From a virus: a DNA stretch of 64,000 nt. Both the position numbers and the translations under genes were made by a program. Within the stretch, counting starts at the first letter, position 1; every line of letters starts with the position of its first letter. Location of the stretch: positions 20,178-84,177 of IMG/VR virus record IMGVR_UViG_3300025141_012985. One strand, written 5' to 3'. Below, in pieces: positions 51,748-60,607 of the stretch. Under the pieces are notes generated by a model. It saw nothing but the letters and a program-made list of their open reading frames with translations. It was not told the DNA's origin and searched no databases.

Positions 51748-52979
51748 GAGGGCATATTAAAAATATTTATGAGCTTACAGATCTTCCAATAAGTGATTTG
51801 TTTGAAATGATTGACAGCTTTTTTTCTGCTGATCATAGAATGATTAAGAACCCAGTTGAAAAAATGGATGGACAAAATCTTACATTTACAGTCATCGATG
51901 GTGAGCTTAGGTTTTTCTTTAAAGGTGTAACTCTATCTTCAATTAAATCAGGCGGTCTCAATAAACGTGGGATTGGTGACAAGTATAGCAGTGTCAATAA
52001 GGAAAGTGTAAGAGTGGCATATCTAGATGCGTATTCCTCTCTTAGCAGCATAGCTAAGAGACATTCTGGATTTTTTAATAATGGAGAGATTGTTGTTGAA
52101 ACAGCACTAATTGATCCAAGAAATATGAATACAATTCCATATAAAAATTCTGGAATTTACTTTATTCAGGCATGGGATCTTGAGAATGATATGAAAGTTG
52201 ATAGTGCTGATTACAGATCTCTTCTTGGCGATGCTATAAGCTGTGCTACAAAGATTCCCATTAAAAGTCCTCATAAAGTCGTTCTTCAAAAACCAGACGT
52301 CTCATTTGAAGAGATCATTGAGATCTGTGATGAGCTTGGATCTATTCTTACTGATAGCAGCCTAAACGAGGACCACACAATAGGAGATCTAGTTGTCTCT
52401 CTTGTTGAATCACACATTGAAAAATATTCATTTATTCCTTCTAAAATTAGAAGAGATGCAGCTCGCAGACTTGTCTTTAATAGGGGACCAATTGCTGGAA
52501 AATTTAAACAATATGCTAATCAAGCTGCATGGAATAGATTTAAAATCTTACAGAAGTCTGGAAGGCTCATTGTTTCAGAGGCAAGGATTCCGCTTGACAG
52601 AGTGATTCAGAAGATAAGTGCTATCGCATTTAGACCGATTAGCTTTAAACTAGAAGCTCAACCCCCTGAGCAAATTAAGAAAGGCGTAGAGATTATTAGA
52701 GATGGCTTTGCTAATAGCAGACTTCTTGGGACGCCTAGCCAGATCGACGAGATTAGAATCCTTTTGAAGTGTATCAGAGGAAATGATCACTTAATTGAGA
52801 AGTCTACAGAAGGGTTTGTTTTTGAGTGGAAGGGAAGAGAGACAAAGCTTGTGGGAATGTTTACACCAGTCAATAGGCTAAATGCACTTCTATCCTACGG
52901 TGAAAAGCCAGTTACATTCACCAAGAAGACATATTGGACGAAAAAATTTTTTGATGAGGACTATTGGTATGGGTGGTAA
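51744..52979 (+). CDS. Nucleotidyltransferase-superfamily ligase (KxDG type)
   Basis: 411 residues. Ligase-type motifs: motif I 'EKMDGQNL' with Lys40 as the likely AMP-attachment site (KxDG), a motif III-like 'NNGEIVVETAL', and motif IV 'EGFVFEW' followed by motif V-like 'ETKLVGMF'. This is the covalent nucleotidyltransferase superfamily of ATP-dependent DNA/RNA ligases. RNA ligase is more likely than DNA ligase, as no OB domain is seen after motif V. A large helical insert spans about 170-330. Coupled to the genes on both sides. Confidence 0.68.
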   Translation: MRGHIKNIYELTDLPISDLFEMIDSFFSADHRMIKNPVEKMDGQNLTFTVIDGELRFFFKGVTLSSIKSGGLNKRGIGDKYSSVNKESVRVAYLDAYSSLSSIAKRHSGFFNNGEIVVETALIDPRNMNTIPYKNSGIYFIQAWDLENDMKVDSADYRSLLGDAISCATKIPIKSPHKVVLQKPDVSFEEIIEICDELGSILTDSSLNEDHTIGDLVVSLVESHIEKYSFIPSKIRRDAARRLVFNRGPIAGKFKQYANQAAWNRFKILQKSGRLIVSEARIPLDRVIQKISAIAFRPISFKLEAQPPEQIKKGVEIIRDGFANSRLLGTPSQIDEIRILLKCIRGNDHLIEKSTEGFVFEWKGRETKLVGMFTPVNRLNALLSYGEKPVTFTKKTYWTKKFFDEDYWYGW

Positions 52980-53778
52980 GGTTTTTAGAGACGCTTTTGG
53001 AAATCCAACAGTCACGATGATTAGGCGTGAGAATGTTGAGGAGACACTAGGCTCATTTAGGAATGATTATCTTAGTCAGCTTGGGGTGACTGAGTGTCAC
53101 CCGATAGGAAGCACAGATAGTAGGTCAACAGCACAACTACTGGGTGACATGGATGTGGTCATAGGGTGTGGAGATCTAGATCCAAAGTACTTTAAGCACG
53201 AGGTGTTTGAATATCTATCTGAATCTCTTGGTTCAGACCAGGTTAAGAAGGTTGGATCGATCGTATCTGTAAGATATCCCATCAGAGGGACACAGATAAA
53301 TGAACATGTTCAGATAGACCTGATGACTAGTCAAGACCCGTCAGGAACATCATGGCTTATGTCAGGCGGACAGATAAAGGGAGTATTTAGGAACCTTCTT
53401 CTCAGCCTGATAGCCAAGAATCGATCCAGAGAGCTTACAGAGGAGGTTGGTGAGGATGTAAAGATCTCTATTGCATATCCTGGCGGAATGGCAATCAAAA
53501 GGAATGGCAAGCTCATCCTAGAGAGTCGTATTACATGTCCAAGACATATGATGAAGGTTCTTAGGATTAAGACCGACCCAGATAGTATTAGAACATTTAA
53601 AGGCTTAGTTAATTACTGCACCGGTGATTCCCGTACTAGGCCTGCATTGTTAGAATTCAGCGACAGAGTCACAGGCGCAACCGGCATGAATTACATTGCA
53701 GACTATGAGTCAAAGATGCCCAGGGAGGCTCTACGGGCGACTAACTATATTAATGAGTCACTGTTAAGAACGTCTTAA
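52969..53778 (+). CDS. Pol beta-type nucleotidyltransferase
   Basis: About 269 residues. The Pol beta superfamily signature is clear: Gly47-Ser48, then Asp60 and Asp62 ('GDMDVVIG') and a third Asp117 ('HVQIDLM'). This superfamily includes CCA-adding enzymes, poly(A) polymerases, aminoglycoside-type transferases and X-family polymerases. No CCA or HhH features are visible. Start ATG 52969 with GAGG 9 nt upstream; it overlaps the ligase end. Third unlike nucleotidyltransferase in a row. Confidence 0.72.
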   Translation: MGGKVFRDAFGNPTVTMIRRENVEETLGSFRNDYLSQLGVTECHPIGSTDSRSTAQLLGDMDVVIGCGDLDPKYFKHEVFEYLSESLGSDQVKKVGSIVSVRYPIRGTQINEHVQIDLMTSQDPSGTSWLMSGGQIKGVFRNLLLSLIAKNRSRELTEEVGEDVKISIAYPGGMAIKRNGKLILESRITCPRHMMKVLRIKTDPDSIRTFKGLVNYCTGDSRTRPALLEFSDRVTGATGMNYIADYESKMPREALRATNYINESLLRTS

Positions 53779-53815
53779 GAAGAATATGTATACTAAGTAG
53801 AACAGGTATACAGTA

Positions 53816-55276
53816 ATGATGATTTCTGAGACTATTCTTAGACGGTATATAAGAGAGATTTTTCTTGAAGCTAGCCGTGTGGGGATGCCAGCTGGTGAGC
53901 TATCAAAGCCCAAGAGTAAGTACGGAAGACCGGACAGATTTGAAATACTTCTTCTGAAGATCCAGGAGGAAGACTGGTTTACAATTAGTCTTGAGAAGGA
54001 GCATGTCGTCGACGGAGAGGCCTGGCCTGAGCAGATTGCGCGGGTTATAATTCTCAAAGATGACCCCCACAATCAGGAGATAATTGCAAAGATTAAGAGT
54101 CTTGTCTCGATTTCAGGAAAAGATCAGTCAGAGAGAGAGGAAGGTGCCAGAGAGCTTCAGGCCATGGTGGCACAGCAGAAGATCAAGGTTCAGATCATGG
54201 ACGGGCTTGGGGGATTTGGTTTCATTGATAGACTTGGCCAGATCATAAAGACTGGAAAGGATGATCTGGACCCCCACGAAAAACACGGGTTTAAGAGGCA
54301 GGGTAAAGGTGGTTCGCTGTCCCTAGGGATCATAAGTGAAAAAAGAGTTGTAGAGGATATAAATCTCGCACTACAGGGAGCGGGCGCTTTCAGCACTGAT
54401 CTCCCCCCAAGTCACCCTTTGACTGTGGTTCTCTTAGATGAAAATGGGAAGAACAATATAACTCTTAACAAAGTCACTAGTGCAGCAGCTGCTGGAACAC
54501 AAAAGAAGGGCGGAGTTACATCAAAAAGTGATGTTGATATCACGTACGACGGAGGAAGCTCAGATATAAGCATCAGTATGAAGATGATAAATGCTGGGCA
54601 CTGGCTTTCCGCAGATTCCTTCTTCCTCCACATTAGTCAGTTCATAGATGCTTTGCTCACTTCGGGAGTCAATACAGATGACGGAAGAAAGGCATTTCTG
54701 GAACCCGACGGTGAGTTTGTTAAAATGGTTGTTGAGGATTCTAATGGGAATCGGTCTGATGCTACCTTTACTCTACCTGATGACGCTCTAGGTCCTAACT
54801 TTATGCAACATGCAACATTTGGATCTGGAGAAAATAAGGCAGACGTCATTCTTAAGGGAGACTATTGGGCTGACGAACCCGTGGGTGATTGGGATCCTTT
54901 AACAAAAACTCTCACAATATCGGGCGGTATTTATAAATCCCTTGAAGAGCTTAAAGAAGGTGATCTACCTAAGTTTATAATAACAGGGTCGAAAGACCGC
55001 AAAAAGTCGTATATTTCTCCACCCCCTGCAGAGGGAGATAGTGGAGCATCTCCTGCCCTTGACAGCGAGTCGAGTGGACTCCCCAAACTTCAGACTGTCC
55101 GGGGCTTGAGGTTTCAAGTTGTGATAGCTAGTAGAGTTTCTAAAGCTGTTATGCTTGACTGGACTGGTATAGGTCATCACATAGACTCGGGCCCACTTCT
55201 CAAGGGTGCACAGCTTCCTGAGGCATTGATTCGACAGTTCGTCAGAGAGATGCTTCTGCTAGGATCGGCCAAGTGA
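53816..55276 (+). CDS. Virion-type protein with possible PD-(D/E)xK-like core
   Basis: 486 residues. It carries the recurring helix at both ends: 'ETILRRYIREIFLEA' (N-terminus) and 'ALIRQFVREMLLL' (C-terminus). In the middle, 'EKRVVEDINLAL', 'SKSDVDITYDG' and 'ISISMKMINAGHW' have the E...D...SxK spacing of a restriction-endonuclease-like fold. Family unknown; may be a virion-carried nuclease or a structural protein derived from one. ATG 53816 or 53819 (MM). Its stop overlaps the next GTG. Confidence 0.58.
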   Translation: MMISETILRRYIREIFLEASRVGMPAGELSKPKSKYGRPDRFEILLLKIQEEDWFTISLEKEHVVDGEAWPEQIARVIILKDDPHNQEIIAKIKSLVSISGKDQSEREEGARELQAMVAQQKIKVQIMDGLGGFGFIDRLGQIIKTGKDDLDPHEKHGFKRQGKGGSLSLGIISEKRVVEDINLALQGAGAFSTDLPPSHPLTVVLLDENGKNNITLNKVTSAAAAGTQKKGGVTSKSDVDITYDGGSSDISISMKMINAGHWLSADSFFLHISQFIDALLTSGVNTDDGRKAFLEPDGEFVKMVVEDSNGNRSDATFTLPDDALGPNFMQHATFGSGENKADVILKGDYWADEPVGDWDPLTKTLTISGGIYKSLEELKEGDLPKFIITGSKDRKKSYISPPPAEGDSGASPALDSESSGLPKLQTVRGLRFQVVIASRVSKAVMLDWTGIGHHIDSGPLLKGAQLPEALIRQFVREMLLLGSAK

Positions 55277-55542
55277 TCCCTGACAGGATCAGGGAGCAGG
55301 CTGAGTTTGTGTCATCTTACGCAGGTGATATGGACGACTGGGTCATGATCAAGAAACAGATCATGTTAGGGATACCATCGATTCTAAGAAAGAATTTTTC
55401 TACCAGAGACCCTAAGACAAAGGAGCAGTGGCTCAATAATTTTGAGCAGGAGCTGATTAATTATTATCATGAGCTAACGGGTGTGAGGCTTGTCCTGAGA
55501 ACACTTGTTGAAAGAAGGGAGATGTTCGGTGAACTCAAATGA
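55273..55542 (+). CDS. Small helical protein
   Basis: 89 residues, GTG start overlapping the previous TGA (GTGA). Helical and charged, with 'NNFEQELINYYHELTGVRLVLRTLVERREMF'. It overlaps the start of the next gene by 14 nt. Unknown; likely part of the structural operon. Confidence 0.55.
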   Translation: MIPDRIREQAEFVSSYAGDMDDWVMIKKQIMLGIPSILRKNFSTRDPKTKEQWLNNFEQELINYYHELTGVRLVLRTLVERREMFGELK

Positions 55543-56572
55543 AAAGATAGTTCGACAGTATGTCAGAGAGATCTTGATTTCTGAAAGAAAGGGACGGGCT
55601 GACGTCAGAAGAAGAGGTCAAGAAGTAGGGATAGGTATTACTCCAGACGTTATAGGGTGGCTTAAAGATATGAAAGATATGTTTGGTCATTTTTGGAATG
55701 CAATTAAGGGTCTTGTGTATACTGGAACAGCAGCGTACAAGGGAGCAGAATCTGTATTTAAGGTAGGATCAGAAGCATTACAAGGTGTTGTGGGTGGAAA
55801 GGAGCCAGACTACGATAGCATTATTACAAATCAAGCAGCAACTATGAGAAAAATGAGAGATTGGACAGGAATTGAACAGATGCCGACACTTGGGCAGAAT
55901 TTAGGACTTACATCTCGGACAAATGAATCTATAGATTTATCTCTAAAGAGCATGTCTCTCTCATTTCTACTTGAGCAATTAGCTGTCCAAGATGCCATGC
56001 TCGATGATCAGGCGGAGGGATCTGCAATAGTAGATGCTGCAGTACAGGATGTCTCTCAGGAAATGTCAAGAATTGACAGTCTAGGTATGCCCGAGCCGCC
56101 GGAAGAGGCGTCAGAAGATATTCCATTACCATCCCTAGATCCGTCACGATCACAAGAAATATCTGCTGAGATGTCACGTGCAGCAAATGCTGATGTTCAG
56201 AATGTAATGAACATGTATCATCAAGCAGTCAATAGCACAACACTTCAGAGTACAATGAACATTGTGTCTCGAGCAATGGGGAGACAAGACTCAGGACAGT
56301 CGTTTACACCCGAAGCATTATCACAAAGAGTGTCATCACTAACAGGTGAGGCTATTACACCTGAAGATATTGATGCGGGATCACAGGACTTAATGCGAAA
56401 AATTAAGGGATTAATACCCAGCTTGTTCACTGGCATTCTAGGGGGATCACTAGATAGGGTTCTTTCTTCTGTGGTTTCTGAGCCTCTGGAGGTTCAAGAG
56501 GCAATAAAGAATGCAGTTATGCCGTCATACAATCAGGCGCTAGAGATAGTTAAAGTTAACAGCCACCTATAA
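55529..56572 (+). CDS. Virion-type protein with 'VRQYVREIL' N-terminal helix
   Basis: About 347 residues from GTG 55529 (GGGAG 7 nt upstream). Residues 5-17 'EKIVRQYVREILISE' are the recurring helix, followed by an Arg-rich piece, a helical middle ('WLKDMKDMFGHFWNAIKGLVYTGTAAYKG') and Ser/Ala/Gln-rich helical repeats. A mixed internal-head or tail-tube chaperone type is possible; no family named. Confidence 0.58.
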   Translation: MNSNEKIVRQYVREILISERKGRADVRRRGQEVGIGITPDVIGWLKDMKDMFGHFWNAIKGLVYTGTAAYKGAESVFKVGSEALQGVVGGKEPDYDSIITNQAATMRKMRDWTGIEQMPTLGQNLGLTSRTNESIDLSLKSMSLSFLLEQLAVQDAMLDDQAEGSAIVDAAVQDVSQEMSRIDSLGMPEPPEEASEDIPLPSLDPSRSQEISAEMSRAANADVQNVMNMYHQAVNSTTLQSTMNIVSRAMGRQDSGQSFTPEALSQRVSSLTGEAITPEDIDAGSQDLMRKIKGLIPSLFTGILGGSLDRVLSSVVSEPLEVQEAIKNAVMPSYNQALEIVKVNSHL

Positions 56573-56619
56573 ACTTTTTTTAATATTTGTGCAATAATGA
56601 ATTATTGACAGAGGTTGAT

Positions 56620-56997
56620 ATGGAAAATAGAAGTGGAAAGTGGTTCCCTGAAATCATGTATGAGGAAGGGCAAGACGGAGGTTCTTCTCAGATACCGTTT
56701 ATAATGGTTCCTGAAGGTGAGAAAATGCCAAAAATGTTATTTATGTTTGAAAGCAGGGCAAACGGCACATTTGAGCCCGGACTAGAGGGCGAAGAGGTTC
56801 CCGTATATGAATGGGATCTTCACCAATATGCAGACATGGCAATTTTAAAGGAGAAGCTCTCACCATCAATATATGATATTGTTAGAAAGTCTCTAGGCTT
56901 GGAGCCCTTAGCAATTGCAGCAGCTAAGGGATCAGCAATTACAGGAAGAATTCGAACAAACATAGATGAAGAGGAAGAAGGTGTCAAACTTGATTGA
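56620..56997 (+). CDS. Small acidic protein
   Basis: About 125 residues from ATG 56620, with GAGG 5 nt upstream. Contains 'FIMVPEGEKMPKMLFMFESR' and 'VYEWDLHQYADMAILKEKL'. Ends acidic. Part of the structural operon; unknown function. Confidence 0.58.
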   Translation: MENRSGKWFPEIMYEEGQDGGSSQIPFIMVPEGEKMPKMLFMFESRANGTFEPGLEGEEVPVYEWDLHQYADMAILKEKLSPSIYDIVRKSLGLEPLAIAAAKGSAITGRIRTNIDEEEEGVKLD

Positions 56998-57046
56998 ATT
57001 TTCCAATGCTGCAGAATAGTTAATAGAGGACATAGGAGATTTTATC

Positions 57047-57568
57047 ATGCGTTTCAACGCTAGCAGACTTGCAACACTTGCCGGAATTACATCTGAATAC
57101 TCTTCAGAAAGAAGATCTTTAAACGAGGCAGGAAATCAAAGTCGTCATGACGAAGGTCATGATGAAGGTTATGACTTCTACAAGGGTGACCTTAACGAAG
57201 TTGAAGACTTAGTTCCCAACCCATTTGGTGAGTCTGAAGCTGATGATAAAGATGCCATGGCTGCACTAGACGCCATGGGTGAACTTGACACACCTGTTGA
57301 TGAGATGGTTGAAATTAATGAGAATATGCTTCGTCGTGAGATTGCTAGAATGAGACAAGAGAGATCTCAGCGTGCAAATAAAACTAGCAGCAGGCTAGAC
57401 GAGGAGTCACGTCTTAGAAATGCAATTCGGCAGGAGATAGGAAGTATAACTGCTGAAATGAGAGATGACCTATACACAACAAGAAACTGGTTGTACGGTG
57501 ATAATAAGCCGCAAAATAGCAAGAAGGGATATGTTGCTCGTGGCGGCTTAAGCATTGGATTTAAATAA
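57047..57568 (+). CDS. Virion-type protein with 'RLATLAGI' start
   Basis: 173 residues. The start 'FNASRLATLAGI....RRSLNEAG' is a pattern I associate with virion proteins of marine tailed phages; the C-terminal part has 'RLRNAIRQEIGSI' (recurring helix) and ends 'YVARGGLSIGFK'. Acidic in between. Role unknown, but structural by company. Confidence 0.6.
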   Translation: MRFNASRLATLAGITSEYSSERRSLNEAGNQSRHDEGHDEGYDFYKGDLNEVEDLVPNPFGESEADDKDAMAALDAMGELDTPVDEMVEINENMLRREIARMRQERSQRANKTSSRLDEESRLRNAIRQEIGSITAEMRDDLYTTRNWLYGDNKPQNSKKGYVARGGLSIGFK

Positions 57569-57581
57569 GCCAGGAGAAAGA

Positions 57582-57779
57582 ATGCAGTTACACCCTACAG
57601 TTATCGAGAGATTGGTGAAAATTTATACCACATACGGTGGGTATAGAGAGGAACATAGACTTAGAGATGAGTTAAAAAAGGTTGATCTATCACCGTATAC
57701 TCAGCAGACAGGTGAAAAGTCCTCTTTTTTGGTTCTTTCTTCTGACATAGAGGAATATTTAAATAGCATTACTAGATAG
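57582..57779 (+). CDS. Small unknown protein
   Basis: 65 residues from ATG 57582, with AGGAG 5 nt upstream. Contains 'VIERLVKIYTTYGGYREEHRLRDELKK'. Last gene before a strong terminator. Confidence 0.6.
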   Translation: MQLHPTVIERLVKIYTTYGGYREEHRLRDELKKVDLSPYTQQTGEKSSFLVLSSDIEEYLNSITR

Positions 57780-57799
57780 ATTGTAATTTAATTAATCTA

Positions 57800-57829
57800 A
57801 GGAGACCCTAGTGGTCTCCTATTTTTTTT
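57800..57829 (+). terminator. Strong rho-independent terminator
   Basis: AGGAGACC, loop CTAGT, GGTCTCCT, A, then eight T: a perfect 8-bp stem with a long T-run. It ends the structural operon and isolates the GroEL operon. Confidence 0.95.
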
Positions 57830-57882
57830 ATACGAACCTGATATTTTGTTGTATCTTTTTCAATAACGATGAGGAGAAGATT

Positions 57883-58305
57883 TTGTATGAAGTTGGACAA
57901 GTACTTTATCTTTTAATTAAAAAGAGTCAAAAAGTTGCTCCCGTGCAGATTGTTGAGCAAATAGTAAGAAAGACCATTTCAGGAGAAAATGTCTCCTACA
58001 CAGTTCAGATTCCAAATGGTGAAAAATCCAAAGTACTTCTTTCCAATATCGATTGTGAAATTTTTACTTCTACATCTTTAGTTAGAAAATTTATGATATC
58101 AAATGCAACTACTGCAATTGATAAAATTATCGCTGATTCAAAGATAGTTGCATCTTCATCATTTGAGAAAGAAAGAAATAATACGATTAACAATGTAGTA
58201 AATTTAAAGGATAGCAGTCATGTCAATCAGGATGCCGAAACAGTTACAATTGACTTAGGTGGTGGCGTTAAGGGAAAGATTGACATAGCTGCATTGGAGA
58301 TGTAA
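57883..58305 (+). CDS. Unknown protein upstream of groEL
   Basis: About 140 residues from TTG 57883, with GAGGAG 6 nt upstream. A longer frame starts inside the terminator and is unlikely to be the real start. Helical start ('VGQVLYLLIKKSQKVAPVQIVEQIVRKTISGENVSYTVQIP'), a beta patch, then Gly-rich end ('VTIDLGGGVKGKID'). It is not GroES-like. Its stop is 1 nt before the next gene. Confidence 0.6.
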   Translation: MYEVGQVLYLLIKKSQKVAPVQIVEQIVRKTISGENVSYTVQIPNGEKSKVLLSNIDCEIFTSTSLVRKFMISNATTAIDKIIADSKIVASSSFEKERNNTINNVVNLKDSSHVNQDAETVTIDLGGGVKGKIDIAALEM

Positions 58306-58306
58306 A

Positions 58307-58498
58307 ATGAGTATTGAAAAGATTCTACCAGATTCTGACATAAAGAATCTAAGATCACAAGGAATTCTTGAAGACTGTGAAGTTGCAATTCAAGTTGGAG
58401 ATATAGTAATTGCTGAAAATGTTCTTACTAAATCTAGAAGGGTTTTAGATTCTAGCTTAGTCTTATCTGAATCAAATAGAAAAATTCTAAAGGGATGA
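58307..58498 (+). CDS. Very small protein upstream of groEL
   Basis: 63 residues, with 'DCEVAIQVGDIVIAENVLTKSRRVLDSS'. The ending overlaps the ribosome binding site of groEL. It lacks the mobile loop and length of GroES. Unknown; co-expressed with GroEL. Confidence 0.55.
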   Translation: MSIEKILPDSDIKNLRSQGILEDCEVAIQVGDIVIAENVLTKSRRVLDSSLVLSESNRKILKG

Positions 58499-58500
58499 GC

Positions 58501-60111
58501 ATGATTCGAACTAATAAGATTATTAAGTTTGATACTGTAGCTAGGGAGAGACTCTTAGAGGGTGTTAATATTTTAGCAAATGCCGTTAAGATAACTATGG
58601 GACCTAGAGGCCAGAATGTGATTATTGAACAGCAGTCTGGATCACCAACTCTAACTAAGGATGGTGTGACTGTTGCAAAGGCTGTGAACTTAAAAGATCA
58701 GTTTAATAATCTTGGAGTTCAAATTATCAAAGAGGCTGCGTCTAGAACTGCAGATGTCGCAGGAGATGGAACTACAACTGCTACTGTCCTGTCTCAGTCT
58801 ATATTTTCTGAGGGTGTAAAAATGCTTGCTGCTGGATTTCAATCGTCTGAGTTAAAAGCAGGAATTGAAACGGCTGTTCATGATGTCATACAGAGCTTGA
58901 GAGACATGTCAGTAGAGGTTACCTCTGACCTAGAGATAGAAAATGTAGGAACTATTTCTGCTAATGGAGAAAGTGAAATAGGAGAGCTCTTAGTCAAGGC
59001 AATTAACTCTGTCGGGAGAGATGGTGTTATTACGGTTGAAGAGGCAAAGGGATTTAATACAACACTGACGACAGTAGAGGGAATGAAAATAGAGAGAGGA
59101 TATCTTTCTCCCTATTTTATAAACAATCAAGATAAAATGATGTGTGAGATTAAAAATCCCCTAATCTTGCTTTCAAATAGTAAGATTTCAAATCTCAAAG
59201 ATATTATGAAAATTTTAGAAGAAGTCTTAGATTCAGGAAGGCCGTTATTTGTAATTGCTGATGATGTAGACGGCGATGCTATGCAGGGTCTTGTAGTTAA
59301 TCACATTAAGGGGACACTTCAGTCGTGTGCAATCCGAGCACCTGGATTTGGAGAAAACAGAGTTGCTATGCTTCAAGATCTTTCAATTCTATTAGATTGT
59401 GATATTATTTCTGAATCAACAGGAGTTTCGTTTAAAGATGCTTCAATAGAGAATCTTGGAACATGCAAGAGAATTGTTTGTGGAAAATCTGATACTGTAT
59501 TCATAGGGTGTTCAGGAGAGTCTGAAAAAATTAAGGATAGAGTCTTATCAATAAGAGAAAGACTGAAAGATAGGCTTATTGAAGATGCTGAAGTGTCTCT
59601 CTTAAAGGATAGATTATCCAAGCTTTCAGGCGGTGTTGCAATACTTAGAGTCGGCGGTGCTACAGAAATAGAACTTGGTGAAAGAAAAGATAGAGTCGAT
59701 GATGCTCTTCACGCAACGCAAGCCGCAATTGAAGAAGGAATCTTGCCTGGAGGTGGAGTTGCGCTTGTAAGGGCATCACAGTCACTTGATAAAAGATCAA
59801 ATGATAAGATGACAGGAGTCGATGCAGGAATTCAAATAGTTAGAAAGGCTTGCTGTGAACCTCTCCGCCAGATAGTGATAAACTCAGGAGGAACACCAGA
59901 TGTTGTTCTTGATAGAGTGATGTCTTTAGATTCTAGGCATGGGTACAATGCTTTCACAAATGAATATGGAGATATGATGTCTATGGGAATTATAGATCCA
60001 CTAAAGGTTGTTAGAACTGCTTTGGAAAATGCTTCATCTGCTGCTTCAATGATGCTTACTGTTGGATGTACAATGATTGAAGAAGAAATAGAGAGTTCTC
60101 AATCATTTTAG
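58501..60111 (+). CDS. groEL: GroEL chaperonin
   Basis: About 536 residues, full-length group I chaperonin. Readable: 'MGPRGQNVII', 'TKDGVTVAKA', 'AGDGTTTATVL' (ATP site), 'PYFINNQDKM' (apical domain), 'RAPGFGENRVAMLQD' and 'RVDDALHATQAAIEEG' (the ATPase Asp398 region), then 'GYNAFTNEYGDMMSMGIIDP'. It ends 'EEEIESSQSF' without the Gly-Gly-Met tail of E. coli GroEL. ATG 58501 has AGGG 6 nt upstream. No GroES gene is visible here, so it would use the host GroES or an unlike co-chaperonin encoded elsewhere. Confidence 0.95.
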   Translation: MIRTNKIIKFDTVARERLLEGVNILANAVKITMGPRGQNVIIEQQSGSPTLTKDGVTVAKAVNLKDQFNNLGVQIIKEAASRTADVAGDGTTTATVLSQSIFSEGVKMLAAGFQSSELKAGIETAVHDVIQSLRDMSVEVTSDLEIENVGTISANGESEIGELLVKAINSVGRDGVITVEEAKGFNTTLTTVEGMKIERGYLSPYFINNQDKMMCEIKNPLILLSNSKISNLKDIMKILEEVLDSGRPLFVIADDVDGDAMQGLVVNHIKGTLQSCAIRAPGFGENRVAMLQDLSILLDCDIISESTGVSFKDASIENLGTCKRIVCGKSDTVFIGCSGESEKIKDRVLSIRERLKDRLIEDAEVSLLKDRLSKLSGGVAILRVGGATEIELGERKDRVDDALHATQAAIEEGILPGGGVALVRASQSLDKRSNDKMTGVDAGIQIVRKACCEPLRQIVINSGGTPDVVLDRVMSLDSRHGYNAFTNEYGDMMSMGIIDPLKVVRTALENASSAASMMLTVGCTMIEEEIESSQSF

Positions 60112-60120
60112 AAGTAATGG

Positions 60121-60153
60121 ATTCTGTATGATAATTATTCATACAGGATTTTT
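60121..60153 (+). terminator. Hairpin plus T-run after groEL
   Basis: CTGTATG (60124-60130) pairs with CATACAG (60140-60146), extended by outer A-T and wobble pairs, followed by TTTTT. It reads as a terminator, but the AGGA on its 3' side is also the ribosome binding site of the next gene. Confidence 0.7.
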
Positions 60154-60155
60154 CT

Positions 60156-60539
60156 ATGAAAAATACAGAGAAAGAACTTAGAAGTCTAGTTGGAAGTCTT
60201 TGCGAGGCAGACTTTAGGCTCAAAATTGCACTTTCAAAGACTACCCTTAGACTAATAATCCATCCAGATGGACATGTTCCAGATACTCTAACTAGAATTA
60301 GAGTCCTGGAGGGTGTATCTGTAGTCGGCCAGGGAGATAAAGTTGTTAGAAGCACACGTGGCGGAAATTCTATTTTATTAGTTTACGTTAAGTTCTTACC
60401 ACAAGATGGTTTGACAAATTATGACAACATATATAAATTGTGTAAAAATATCAAAAAGCTACCGGGTGTAGAGATTGTTAAAGTTATGACTGTCAACAAT
60501 AAAAAGGTTGTTCACAAGGGAAGACCGATTGTCGTCTAA
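60156..60539 (+). CDS. Conserved-looking small phage protein
   Basis: 127 residues. A compact alpha/beta protein with 'RIRVLEGVSVVGQGDKVVRS..GGNSILLVYVKFLPQ' and 'KNIKKLPGVEIVKVMTVNNKKV', a ferredoxin-like beta-alpha-beta pattern. Its ribosome binding site (AGGA 60145-60148) lies in the terminator hairpin. I know this type from phages but not a function. Confidence 0.6.
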   Translation: MKNTEKELRSLVGSLCEADFRLKIALSKTTLRLIIHPDGHVPDTLTRIRVLEGVSVVGQGDKVVRSTRGGNSILLVYVKFLPQDGLTNYDNIYKLCKNIKKLPGVEIVKVMTVNNKKVVHKGRPIVV

Positions 60540-60607
60540 TTAAAAGTCTCAACCTGTCTATTATTTATTATTGTTCCCGTTCTTACTAGATTTTTTTGGA
60601 GGTTAGT

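Noticed and set aside
57811-57882. Longer start for the 57883 gene
   Set aside because: The extension begins inside the 3' arm of a strong terminator and has no ribosome binding site; TTG 57883 has GAGGAG at ideal spacing.
58307-58498. GroES-like co-chaperonin before groEL
   Set aside because: Only 63 residues, no mobile-loop pattern and no GroES strand motifs. The 140-residue gene before it also does not match.
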